From: Phaeobacter cretensis | Lineage (GTDB): Bacteria; Pseudomonadota; Alphaproteobacteria; Rhodobacterales; Rhodobacteraceae | Direction: 5' to 3' | Length of the DNA: 64,000 nt | NCBI RefSeq assembly: GCF_047372505.1 | Contig: NZ_JBKBEU010000004.1 | Location: 4,226-68,225, forward strand | Shown here: positions 50,571 to 59,377 of the stretch, piece after piece | Position numbering within the stretch: the stretch's first letter is position 1 | How the letters are laid out: the number at the start of each line of letters is the position of its first letter | Position numbers and translations under genes: made by a program | Notes under the pieces: model-generated | Databases searched by the model: none | What the model was told of the DNA's origin: nothing | Seen by the model: the letters and a program-made list of their open reading frames with translations, nothing else

Positions 50571-50684
50571 TCAAACGCGGATGCCCGCCCCTGTTGCGGG
50601 CGGCTTGGTCTGGACCCGTGGCGGATGTTAGAGTAGGGCTTGGGCGCCGGAAAATAAGGCTGATGAAGTAACGAGATGGAGCCG

Positions 50685-52010
50685 ATGAGCGACAAGACCG
50701 GAGCCAGACCCAAGACGCTTGTGATTCACATCGGCGACCACAAGACCGGGACCACCACCATCCAGAATGCACTGGCTGTTGGCAGCATCCAGCTGCATGA
50801 CGCTGAGCTGTTCTACCCGGCCAAAATGAACCACAATTACCTGACCGGTTTTATCACCAGCTATCGCAAGAGCACCCCGCTGCCCAAGCATCTGGAGGAT
50901 CGTGACGGACTGGAAGAGGTGGCAGCGCAGATTGCGGCCTCTTCGGCGGATTATGCGGTGCTCTCTGCCGAGGCGTTTGAGAATATTCCCGCGCCGGAGT
51001 TTCACGATCTGGTTGAGACTTTCTTTCGCGGCTGTGCGGACCGTATTCACATTGTGGCCTATGTGCGCCCCCATGCGCAGCGGATCCTGTCGAGCTATGC
51101 CGAGCAGATCAAGATCGGCTGGTATCGCGGCACTATGCAGGAGTTCTTTGACCACAATCTGCAAAACGGTCGTTTTCATTATATGCCGCGCTTTAGCCAG
51201 TGGCGGGAGCTGTTCGGCGAAGATTTCACCCTACGTCCAATGATCCGTAAAGAGTTGAAAAACGGATCGGTGCTGGATGATTTTGCCCATGTTGCCTTTG
51301 ACGGGCAGCCCTGTACGGTGGAGGAGTTCGAGCCGGAAAATCAGGCCATGACCGTACGGGAACTGGCGCTGATGTATTTTCTGCAAGGCCAGTTTCAGGA
51401 GCAGGATCCCTGGCTGCGCCATACACTGGGCTGGGAACTGTCGCGCCAGCTGGACCGTTCGCGCAGTGAGAGCGAGGCCAAGGTGCGCAAACTGGTGATG
51501 GCACGCGATCTGGCCGAAGCCGCCAGCGCCGCCTATCGCAGTGATGCAACAGCCATGGACGCTGAATTTTTTGGCGGACGGCCATTGTTGCAAAACGCGT
51601 TGCGCGACATGGAAAAACAATCCGCCCCGCGTGCTCCCTCGCTGGATCCGGCTGAGTTCTTCAGCCCTGAACATCTGCGCAATCTGAGTGTCATGGCCAA
51701 GATCATCGAAGGCATGCTGGAGCGACAGGGCAAATGGCCATCTTATTTCCACAGCCACCGGATCAAGGATATTGAGCGCCATAAGATGGCGCGTCTGGGG
51801 CTGGATGAGAACGGCGACCCGCTGGACCCGGAGGCAGATGGGCAGAGTGTCTCCGATGCGATGACGTCTGACAAGACCGTGACCAAAATCGCGCCTGCCC
51901 AGGCAACTGCTGCTTCCGCAACCCAATCGACCCAACCGGCCCCGCAGACGCGGGTGCTTGCAGGTGCCGCCGCCGGGGGGACAGCTGTGCCAGAAAAGGA
52001 TCAGCCATGA
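50685..52010 (+). CDS. sulfotransferase-like protein
   Basis: The ~441-residue protein opens with TLVIHIGDHKTGTTTIQNAL, a 5'-phosphosulfate-binding loop of the type found in PAPS-dependent sulfotransferases. It continues with a VLSAEAFENI segment and RIHIVAYVRPHAQRILSSYAEQIK, resembling the 3'-phosphate-binding R...S region. It would sulfate a sugar or another surface molecule. The C-terminal ~60 residues are low-complexity Ala/Thr/Gln. The ATG at 50685 has GGAG upstream; an ATG at 50676 is the alternative. It overlaps the next gene by ATGA. Confidence 0.78.
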   Translation: MSDKTGARPKTLVIHIGDHKTGTTTIQNALAVGSIQLHDAELFYPAKMNHNYLTGFITSYRKSTPLPKHLEDRDGLEEVAAQIAASSADYAVLSAEAFENIPAPEFHDLVETFFRGCADRIHIVAYVRPHAQRILSSYAEQIKIGWYRGTMQEFFDHNLQNGRFHYMPRFSQWRELFGEDFTLRPMIRKELKNGSVLDDFAHVAFDGQPCTVEEFEPENQAMTVRELALMYFLQGQFQEQDPWLRHTLGWELSRQLDRSRSESEAKVRKLVMARDLAEAASAAYRSDATAMDAEFFGGRPLLQNALRDMEKQSAPRAPSLDPAEFFSPEHLRNLSVMAKIIEGMLERQGKWPSYFHSHRIKDIERHKMARLGLDENGDPLDPEADGQSVSDAMTSDKTVTKIAPAQATAASATQSTQPAPQTRVLAGAAAGGTAVPEKDQP

Positions 52011-52924
52011 ATATCCGTTCTTCCCTAGCCGCGGTCATCGTGACCTATAACCGGTTGGACAAACTGAAGCGTGTGATTGCGGCTCTGCAGGCCCAGACCT
52101 GCCTGCCGGAACGGGTCTTTGTGATCGACAATGCCTCCACCGATGAGACCGGCAGCTGGGTGAGCCAGCTGCAGCAGGAGGATCCCCGGTTTCAGCATGT
52201 GCGCCTGCCTGAAAACATCGGCGGTGCCGGCGGCTTCTATGAAGGCGCACGCGTGGCCTATGAAGAAGGCTATGATTTCATTTGGTTCAGCGATGATGAC
52301 GCCTATCCTGAACCCAACGCGATTGAGTTGCTGCTGACGGGCATCAAGGATTTTGAGGCGCGGTTTACCTGGCGGCCGTCTTTTGCCTGTTCTGCCGTAA
52401 AATGGACCAATGGCGATCTTTGCGAGATGAACACCCCCTCGACCGTCTGGGACTGGCCACGCTTCTACAGCCCAGAGACCCCGTATTTTCTGGTCGGCTC
52501 CTGTTCCTTTGTCTCGGTGCTTGTGCCTCGCTGGGCGATCCATAAACACGGCTTTCCGATCAAGGAATATTTCATCTGGTACGATGATGCCGAATACACC
52601 CAGCGCATCGCCAAATCGTATCCTGGCATCTATTGCCCGAACAGCGTGGTGATCCATGATGTGCCGGAAAATAAAGGTGTGAACTATTCCCTGGTGAACC
52701 AGAGCAATATCTGGAAGTTCCGCTATGGTGCCCGCAATGAGACCTCGTTCCGGCGTCGTGAACAGGGCTGGGGCGGGGTGGCTGTTTTTGCCCGCGGTGT
52801 GTGGCGGCAGATGCGTCAGGGCAATGTGGAAAAATCACTGCGCCGCGACGTCTACAAGGCAATATGGCAGGGCTGTTCCTTCAACCCGCCCATCGTACGT
52901 CCGGATTCTGATACCGGGGTCTGA
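52007..52924 (+). CDS. family 2 glycosyltransferase (galactofuranosyltransferase-like)
   Basis: The 305-residue protein starts MNIRSSLAAVIVTYNRLDKLK and has VIDNASTDETGSWV, ENIGGAGGFYEGARVAYE and FIWFSDDDAYPEP (DDD motif). IKEYFIWYDDAEYTQRI carries the acceptor-side acidic residues. It is a paralogue of the enzyme encoded at 45048 and also resembles the GlfT group, fitting its position downstream of glf. It is translationally coupled to the sulfotransferase-like gene. Confidence 0.9.
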   Translation: MNIRSSLAAVIVTYNRLDKLKRVIAALQAQTCLPERVFVIDNASTDETGSWVSQLQQEDPRFQHVRLPENIGGAGGFYEGARVAYEEGYDFIWFSDDDAYPEPNAIELLLTGIKDFEARFTWRPSFACSAVKWTNGDLCEMNTPSTVWDWPRFYSPETPYFLVGSCSFVSVLVPRWAIHKHGFPIKEYFIWYDDAEYTQRIAKSYPGIYCPNSVVIHDVPENKGVNYSLVNQSNIWKFRYGARNETSFRRREQGWGGVAVFARGVWRQMRQGNVEKSLRRDVYKAIWQGCSFNPPIVRPDSDTGV

Positions 52925-53001
52925 AACAGGGCGCAGACATACGGCCGTTCCAAACTGGCCCAGAGAGATCACAGCTCGATCGCAGGCAGCAGGGAGCCAG
53001 C

Positions 53002-54684
53002 ATGTCCCAGGACAGAGACTATATCGACCAGGAAATTACTCAGATCCGTTTCATCTATGAAACGCTCTATCCTGACACACCGGTCGAAACCCATATGTGG
53101 TGGGAAAAGGCCAAGATATCGACCCCGGCAGTCCAGCCGCAGACCATGAATTATGGCGCCGAGATGATGGCGCTGACCTATATTGGCAATCTGCGTACCG
53201 GGCCGCAGGAAACACCAGCGCTGCCGGGGAAACGGGTGTTTGTCACCATCCCGTCCCCGCGTCAGGTGGCAGTGCGTGAAAGTGCCGGCGGTGTGCCCTG
53301 GCATAAGCGGCCGCGTAAATACCGCGCCATTCATGCGCTTTCGCCGATTTTGGCAGAACAGATGAAATACCAGATCGAGGCGCGGCGGTTCCACAAGCTG
53401 CCTGTCCGGCATAAATTTTCCCGGCTGGCCTGTTCACGTGGCATCTTTGAAACCCAGAAAATAGCGCCCGCAGGCCGACACGGCGGCAAGGATCCGGCGA
53501 TCCTGATCGGTTTGCACTGGTTGGATGTGGGCGGTGCCGAAAGCCTTGGCATCGACAGCATTCAATGGGCGCTGGACGCTGGGTTGCGGGTGTTTGTCAT
53601 GGTCGGTCAGGAAGGCCCTGAACGTTTGCTATCCAAGCTGCCGGATGATCCGCGCCTGCAGCTGATCCGTACCGATCGCTATCTGCCGCGCAGCCTGGCC
53701 AGCGGGTTTGTCAGCCAGCTGATCGCGCAGGAAAACATCATCCTCACCCATAACCACCATTGCGTGCCGCTGTATGATGCGCTGCCCACGATCAAGCTGC
53801 GCCACCCGCATGTGGTCAATCTCGACAGCACCCATATCGTTGAATATGCCGATGGCGGTTACCCGCGGATTTCCGGTGTCTGGAGCAATTTCATTGATTA
53901 TCACCATGTGATCAGCAGGGATCTGGAGCGGTTCTACAAGGAGCGGTTCCGGGTCTATGGAAATAAGCTGGTGCTGGGGCGTCTGCTGGATGACAGCCGT
54001 CGGGGGGCGCCGGTAGCGCCTGTGCGGATCAAGGCCGGGCAGAGCCGCTGCCGCGTTGCTTTTGTCGGGCGGATGGTGCACCAGAAACGTCCGGTTGTGG
54101 CGCTGTCGATCATTCGTCGGCTGCGCGCCTGGGGCAAGCGCAACGGTGTTGATTTCCGCTTTGATATGGTGGGCGAGGGCCCTTATCGCGGGGCGGTCGA
54201 ACATTTGTTGACTCGCTACCGGCTGACGGATGTGGTGCATCTGCACCCTGCAGGAACCGATGTGCCAGCGCTGCTGGGCGAGAGCGATATCCTGTTGGTG
54301 CCGTCATCGAACGAAGGTCTGGCGCTGGTTTGTTATGAGGCGATTGAGGCCGGCTGTGTGCCGATCTGTTCCGAAGTGGGCGCGCAGGCCGAAATCTGCC
54401 CACCCGAAACCCTGGTGTCCTGGTCTCCCCTGAAGGCGGTGCGCGAGAGCGTCGAGGTGGTGCAGCGGCTGTTGCGCGAGGACGGGTTTGCCAAGACGGT
54501 GGAGACCGGCCAGCGCGCCCGGATGGAAGCGCTGCAGAATGAGCCGTCGGCGCGCGAGGTTCTGGGGCAGCTGTACCGCGATACGCTGGCCGCAGCCTGC
54601 GGGGCCGCAGCTGAAGCAGAGGCCGCAAAACCAACCAGCACACGCAAGGCCAAGACCAAGGCCGAGGACAAGGCACCGGCATGA
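53002..54684 (+). CDS. family 4 glycosyltransferase with long N-terminal region
   Basis: The 560-residue protein has an unrecognised first ~165 residues. A GT-B fold follows: ILIGLHWLDVGGAESLGIDSI, NIILTHNHHCVPLYDALP, VAFVGRMVHQKRPVVALSIIRRL, FDMVGEGPYRGAVEHLL and VPSSNEGLALVCYEAIEAGCVPI (the E..A..E nucleotide-sugar motif, ~430-450). The C-terminal ~40 residues are Ala/Lys-rich (TRKAKTKAEDKAPA). It is probably the main chain-extending or side-chain transferase of the second polymer. It overlaps the next gene by ATGA. Confidence 0.9.
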   Translation: MSQDRDYIDQEITQIRFIYETLYPDTPVETHMWWEKAKISTPAVQPQTMNYGAEMMALTYIGNLRTGPQETPALPGKRVFVTIPSPRQVAVRESAGGVPWHKRPRKYRAIHALSPILAEQMKYQIEARRFHKLPVRHKFSRLACSRGIFETQKIAPAGRHGGKDPAILIGLHWLDVGGAESLGIDSIQWALDAGLRVFVMVGQEGPERLLSKLPDDPRLQLIRTDRYLPRSLASGFVSQLIAQENIILTHNHHCVPLYDALPTIKLRHPHVVNLDSTHIVEYADGGYPRISGVWSNFIDYHHVISRDLERFYKERFRVYGNKLVLGRLLDDSRRGAPVAPVRIKAGQSRCRVAFVGRMVHQKRPVVALSIIRRLRAWGKRNGVDFRFDMVGEGPYRGAVEHLLTRYRLTDVVHLHPAGTDVPALLGESDILLVPSSNEGLALVCYEAIEAGCVPICSEVGAQAEICPPETLVSWSPLKAVRESVEVVQRLLREDGFAKTVETGQRARMEALQNEPSAREVLGQLYRDTLAAACGAAAEAEAAKPTSTRKAKTKAEDKAPA

Positions 54685-55700
54685 CCCGCAGGCTGTGGCT
54701 GCATATCGGCTCGCATAAGACCGGATCGACCTCGCTCCAGACTGCTTTGCGGCAGGGACAGAGCGACAAGACACTGGGCAGCTGGAGCTATCTGCACGCA
54801 AGGCCGCGGGTGGATTTCAATCCGCTGGTGCGCTGTCATGGCATGGGGACTGGAATGCATACGGAGCTGCGCTGGCCGTTTCTGGAGCGGCGCATGGCGG
54901 ATGCGGATCATCGCGGCCATGGCGACTGTATCCTGTCCAGCGAGATGCTGTTCTGGCTGATGGACATCGCCGATCTGGAGGCGTTGCGCCAGCAGCTGCT
55001 GACCCATTTTGATGAAATCAACGTGGTGGCTTATCTGCGGCGACAGGATGCGCTGGCGCTGTCACACCGAAAACAGGTGGTGATGGGGCGGGCGGCCTAT
55101 CAGTTCTACGGCGCGCAGATCCAAGGGCTGCCCGCGTTCCTGCCGCATATGATGCGCTATTTCGACTATGCCACCAAACTGGCGCGGTGGGAGCAGGTGT
55201 TCGGGGCCGAGAATGTCACCGTGCGCAGGTTTCAGCGTGGCGATCTGGTTGGTGGCGATACGGTGCTGGATTTCTATGCGCTGGTGGGGCTGACGCCGCC
55301 GCCGGAGCTGCCGCAGGAAAATGCGGCCTGGTCCCGCAGCCAGTTGCTGGCGGGGCTGTGGTTGCGCCAGCGCGGCTATCCGCGCCAAAGCTTTGCCGAG
55401 GCGGTGCAGGAGCTGCCGCAGGATGGCCGGCTGATGCCCGCGCGGGATGATGCAGCGGCGTTTCTGGCGCGGTTTGAGGCGATCAACCGGGCCTTGGCGG
55501 CGCGCTATGATCCCGAGGGGCCGGAGATGTTTTTTGACTGTGACCTCAGCCGCTATCCCGAAGCGGGCAATGGCGAGGGGCTGGAAGGCGATGCGGTGGT
55601 GACGCCAGAGGTGCTGGCCGGGCTTGAGGTGCGGGCGCGGGCGGAGATGGCGGCGCGGGAGCTGCCGCTGGATGCGCTGAACCCGGATGATCGGCTGTAG
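54681..55700 (+). CDS. sulfotransferase-like protein
   Basis: The 339-residue protein begins MTRRLWLHIGSHKTGSTSLQTAL, a phosphosulfate-binding loop closely resembling that of the protein at 50685. EINVVAYLRRQDALALSHRKQ is the likely 3'-phosphate-binding region. The two proteins appear to be diverged paralogues in one operon. Sulfation of the exported polysaccharide is the simplest role; the acceptor is unknown. A strong terminator follows. Confidence 0.78.
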   Translation: MTRRLWLHIGSHKTGSTSLQTALRQGQSDKTLGSWSYLHARPRVDFNPLVRCHGMGTGMHTELRWPFLERRMADADHRGHGDCILSSEMLFWLMDIADLEALRQQLLTHFDEINVVAYLRRQDALALSHRKQVVMGRAAYQFYGAQIQGLPAFLPHMMRYFDYATKLARWEQVFGAENVTVRRFQRGDLVGGDTVLDFYALVGLTPPPELPQENAAWSRSQLLAGLWLRQRGYPRQSFAEAVQELPQDGRLMPARDDAAAFLARFEAINRALAARYDPEGPEMFFDCDLSRYPEAGNGEGLEGDAVVTPEVLAGLEVRARAEMAARELPLDALNPDDRL

Positions 55701-55757
55701 GCTGCCGCAGACCGATTATTGATCTGACAGTGAACAGGTCGGCATTGATCTGACATC

Positions 55758-55789
55758 TCCCTCCGCACGCGTGTGCGGGGGGATTTTTT
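55758..55789 (+). terminator. terminator of the glycosyltransferase/sulfotransferase operon
   Basis: TCCCTCCGCAC pairs with GTGCGGGGGGA (one G-T pair) around GCGT and is followed by TTTTTT. A 12-mer, ATTGATCTGACA, is directly repeated just upstream at 55718 and 55744. Confidence 0.9.
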
Positions 55790-55823
55790 ATGCGCGCGCG
55801 GGTCATCAGATCTGCGCAAAAGA

Positions 55824-55848
55824 AAAGGCCCCGCAAAGCGGGGCCTTT
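55824..55848 (-). terminator. terminator of the RTX gene at 55872
   Basis: AAAGGCCCCGC pairs with GCGGGGCCTTT around AAA; on the minus strand it is followed by TCTTTTG. It lies 24 bases past the RTX stop. Confidence 0.9.
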
Positions 55849-55871
55849 CCGAAGACATGTGACAGCGCCAA

Positions 55872-57326
55872 TTAGGCGAAGTCGAAGTCCGCATCAGTCA
55901 GACCTGTCAGGGTCTGGCCGGTCAGGGTCACGGTGGTGTCCGCATCGATTTCGATAACCACACCAGCGTTGGTTTCGTAAGCAACCGCCAGAACGTCGGC
56001 CAGATCGTTGTAACCCAGCTCTTCCACGTTCATTTTGTCATCGCCTGTACCGAAGTCGGTGATGGTGGTCGCGCCTGTGCCCGCTTTCAGGACGAAGGTG
56101 TCATCGCCAGCACCGCCGGTCAGGTTGTCGCCGCCGAGGCTGGTGTAGACCATGTCTGCACCAGTACCACCGGTCACGGTGTCTTCGCCAGCACCGCCAC
56201 GCAGTTCGTTGGAACCGGAAACCGAACCAATAACATCGTCGCCGTCGCCACCCTTCAGGGTGTCGTCGCCTGCGCCGCCAACCAGGGTATCGTCGCCAGA
56301 ACCACCGTTGATGGCGTCGTTGCCTGCGCCACCGTCGAGGTTGCTGTCGTCGCCGTTGCCGCCGAAGATGAGGTCGTTGCCAGTACCGCCGGTGATGTCG
56401 TCTGCACCTGCGCCGCCGCCCAGAGTGCTGCCGTCGTCGTCACCGTTGGTGATGGTGTCGTTGCCGTTACCACCGCGGATCACGTTGACGCCGTCGCCGC
56501 CTTCCAGAACATCATCGCCATTGCCACCGATGACGGTGTCATCGCCGTCACCTGCGGTGATGGTGTTGTCTTCGTCGTTGCCGTTGAAGGTGTCGTTGCC
56601 TGCGTCTTCGCCACCGAAGTCGGAGGTTTCGTCAACGCTTGCAGCCGCACCTGTGCCTGCATTCCATGTGTCGTCACCGGTGGTGAAGGGGATGGTTGCT
56701 TCGTAGGTCACGGTCACGGTGCGGGTTTCGTCGCCCGCGGCGTTTGCAACAACAACTTCGTAGGAGAAGGACGCGTCGTCACCGACGTTGCCCTGTGCGG
56801 CGATCGCTGCGGTGTTCGCAGTGAAGGTAACACCGGTGCCGGATACGCTGAATGCGCCATCTGCGTTGGTGAAGTTGTTGCCAACGGTGGCAACGTCCTG
56901 GCCGTCAACGCTGACGACGGATGCTGCGGTGAAGGCGTTGACGGTGGAGGCTGCGCCGTCCCAGTCATAGCTGTTGATGGTGGTCAGGGTCGCTGCTGCG
57001 CCGCTTGCAACGGCAGCAGGATCGATGACGCCTTCGGACGCAACGCCTGCTTCAACGGTCACGCCGTCGGACAGGGTCACGGTGGTGAAGCCTTCGGTCA
57101 GCGACGCGGTGGAAACGGTCCAGGTGTCGGTGGTCTCGTCATATGACAGACCTGCGCCTGCTTGTGCGACAAAAGTGTCCGCCGCGTTGTTCAGGACCAG
57201 TGTATCTGCGCCACCATTGCCATCGATGCTGTTTGCGCCGATTGCGTCGACCAGCAGTGTAACTGCGTCATCGCCGGTGGTGCCTGCGACAACTACTGTG
57301 CCGGTTGCTGCATTAATATTAGCCAT
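55872..57326 (-). CDS. RTX/cadherin-like secreted calcium-binding protein
   Basis: The 484-residue acidic protein begins MANINAATGTVVVAGTTGDDA without a Sec signal. A middle part (~110-215) resembles a bacterial immunoglobulin/cadherin-like domain ending FSYEVVVANAAGDETRTVTVTYEA. RTX nonapeptides run from ~240 to ~400 (GGNGDDVLEGGDG, GGAGNDAINGG), then GGAGDDTFVLKAG and a hydrophobic DADFDFA end suited to type I secretion. It has no cysteine. It is probably an abundant surface or matrix protein, and the second type I secretion pair is 2 kb away. It has a long, AT-rich upstream region. Confidence 0.92.
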   Translation of the reverse strand: MANINAATGTVVVAGTTGDDAVTLLVDAIGANSIDGNGGADTLVLNNAADTFVAQAGAGLSYDETTDTWTVSTASLTEGFTTVTLSDGVTVEAGVASEGVIDPAAVASGAAATLTTINSYDWDGAASTVNAFTAASVVSVDGQDVATVGNNFTNADGAFSVSGTGVTFTANTAAIAAQGNVGDDASFSYEVVVANAAGDETRTVTVTYEATIPFTTGDDTWNAGTGAAASVDETSDFGGEDAGNDTFNGNDEDNTITAGDGDDTVIGGNGDDVLEGGDGVNVIRGGNGNDTITNGDDDGSTLGGGAGADDITGGTGNDLIFGGNGDDSNLDGGAGNDAINGGSGDDTLVGGAGDDTLKGGDGDDVIGSVSGSNELRGGAGEDTVTGGTGADMVYTSLGGDNLTGGAGDDTFVLKAGTGATTITDFGTGDDKMNVEELGYNDLADVLAVAYETNAGVVIEIDADTTVTLTGQTLTGLTDADFDFA

Positions 57327-58170
57327 TTTCTACTCCGTAGTAATGCTCGTCGATTTCCTGCGAACAAACGCGCCTGCCTTATGCCCGCAAAGGTTTTACC
57401 GCTCTCTGTCTCTCTGGCTGGACATCTGTTGTCAAGGAAACTTGCGCGGACGGGTTCAGGAATTGCGGTGATGTCGAAATCGTGCCCTGTGTGCCACGCT
57501 GTGATCCTGTGGGAAAGCGGTGGCTTGTGACGAATTTAACCATTTTAGGGGTTGAAAAGGCGGAGTTTTTTTGCAAACTTTTGTGCCATTCTGTGGTGTG
57601 CCGTGGCGCGCCTGCGGTAGCTATGGAACGCGGCTTGTAAAAATGCGCCTCGACTTGCCATTTTACGAAGTGGCTGCGCATTTTGTTAACTCTTTCTTAA
57701 TGCATCTTATAAGGGTAGGGAATTTCTGACCCCGGCCATATTCTCACCTTGGGGGTGTGTGGTTTTTGCCACCCCGCCTGAACAAGCTTTTCATTTATCA
57801 ACATTCGGCCCCGTCGTTTTAAAATGAGCGGTGGGTTTCCTTTCACATTGCATTCGCGTGTGTAGGTTTTTGATTTAAAATAATCTGCTTTTTTTGCATT
57901 TTTTTGTATCTTTTAGGCGTAATGATTTCACTTTTTCCACACTACCACCTTTGATGTATGAAGGTGGTAGAGCCCTGAAGGGGGGGAATCCGGCTAAAAC
58001 CGGTCATATCTGACGGTGTTAGCGACATCATGAGAGAATCTCTCACCCGCGGTCTGGGTGGTGTCTCTCAGGTAAGATGTGGTCTGCAGAGGGCATGGAA
58101 TCGGGGTCAGGGATTCGCTTGTCTGGTCTTGATCCGGGGGCTGATCAGGAGAGAGCCGCAGCAGGAGAGA
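57327..58170. other. 844-bp AT-rich region upstream of the RTX gene
   Basis: No gene is supported. It contains T-rich tracts (57885-57915). A perfect 10-bp hairpin, CTACCACCTT / AAGGTGGTAG, with a 9-base loop lies at 57942-57970 without a T run. A GGGGTG/CACCCC stem lies at about 57752-57776. The promoter and a long 5' leader of the RTX gene probably lie here, and the hairpin may end the sulfotransferase transcript from the right. Confidence 0.5.
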
Positions 58171-58950
58171 TCAGGCGTAGCAGCGGCTCACCAGCTGGTG
58201 CAGCCGGGCGTCGTTGCGGCTTTTCTCGCCGACGATATTGCGCACCGCATCGGGGACCTTCCGCGCGGATGCTGACTGGTGGCCGGTGTTCTCGCGGTGC
58301 TCGGCCAGTTCAGTCGCAAGGCCATGGCTGCGGCGAAAATGCTGCAGGCTGGCGCCCAGATGTTCGGTCACCCCAATAAAGCTGTAAGCGGCGTTCAGCT
58401 TCTCCAGAGCGTGGTCAAAGGAGTAGAACGCCCCGGTCATCAGCGACAGCTGATAGTCATAGGGCAGCACGCGGGCGTAGGCCTCCAGGGTTGGGAAGCG
58501 GGCCGTGAATTCGGCGTGCTGGGGGTGTTTGTCAGAGGTGTTGTAGCGATAGTTCGACACAAACCGGTCCAGTGGATCCCGGATGATGGTGGCGCATTTC
58601 AGCGGCAGCTCCTGATTGCGCCAGTACATCACGTCGGACCAGGCAAAATGCCCCATCAGCACCTGACGGCAGGGGTTGGCCTCATCCGTGCGCCGGTACA
58701 GCGCCTGACGCGTCTTGTTGCGGAACGACTGGTTGGTGTTCTCCCAGGAAACCGGGTGAAAGATGTCAAACGCCGCCTGCAGCGCCTTGCCCACCGACAT
58801 GCCTGCGGTCTTGGGGATGTGCATGAACAGGATCACATCGTTTGGGTCGTGATAGGTATCCGTGGCCACCAGGCGGGGCGAGAAACGGGCCTCGAAGGCG
58901 GTTTCTGCAACGGTCTTGGTGCCAGGGGCCTGAGAGGAAACCTGTGACAT
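58171..58950 (-). CDS. sulfotransferase family protein
   Basis: The 259-residue protein has ILFMHIPKTAGMSVGKAL (phosphosulfate-binding loop, ~40-57) and CATIIRDPLDRFVSNYRYN (3'-phosphate-binding Arg/Ser, ~120-138), the two signatures of Golgi-type/bacterial carbohydrate sulfotransferases. Its likely acceptor is a polysaccharide. The ATG at 58950 (MSQVSSQAPG) is chosen; the open frame to 59028 adds a basic stretch without support. It is a different subfamily from the two HKTGT-type proteins upstream. Confidence 0.87.
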   Translation of the reverse strand: MSQVSSQAPGTKTVAETAFEARFSPRLVATDTYHDPNDVILFMHIPKTAGMSVGKALQAAFDIFHPVSWENTNQSFRNKTRQALYRRTDEANPCRQVLMGHFAWSDVMYWRNQELPLKCATIIRDPLDRFVSNYRYNTSDKHPQHAEFTARFPTLEAYARVLPYDYQLSLMTGAFYSFDHALEKLNAAYSFIGVTEHLGASLQHFRRSHGLATELAEHRENTGHQSASARKVPDAVRNIVGEKSRNDARLHQLVSRCYA

Positions 58951-59377
58951 GATAAGGGCTTGCTCCACTTTGGAAGGCGCGTGTCGACTACGCTGTCGGG
59001 CCTTAGCGAAGGGGGGCGTGGATGTCAATCTGAGCAGGGGTGTGCGGGGTGGTTTGCGCGCAGCTGTGGCGGGGTTGTTTGCCGATCTGGTGGCGGGTGT
59101 CTGCGGGAGTGACGACGGACAGTGGGACAGGCGCGGCGTGCCCGCAAAGCCCTATGGGGCAGGGCATTGCAATGGGGGCGGGCCTAGCTGTTTGACAAGT
59201 CTCCGGTGACTGTGCTTTTGACCGTCTAATCCTACGGTGCCGCAATACATGTGCATCTGGGCGCATCCGGCCCTGTCAGCCCTATCGCAGACCCTTGGGG
59301 TGGCGGGTCGCAGGCTCCTCTGGATCTCTTATTTTCTGGTTGCCCGCCGGGTGGCCCTGACTAAAGGCAGCACGTCA
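58951..59377. other. 427-bp divergent promoter region
   Basis: This lies between the sulfotransferase and the second type I transporter. Short open frames have no recognisable features. I see no strong dyad or promoter box to report. Confidence 0.4.
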
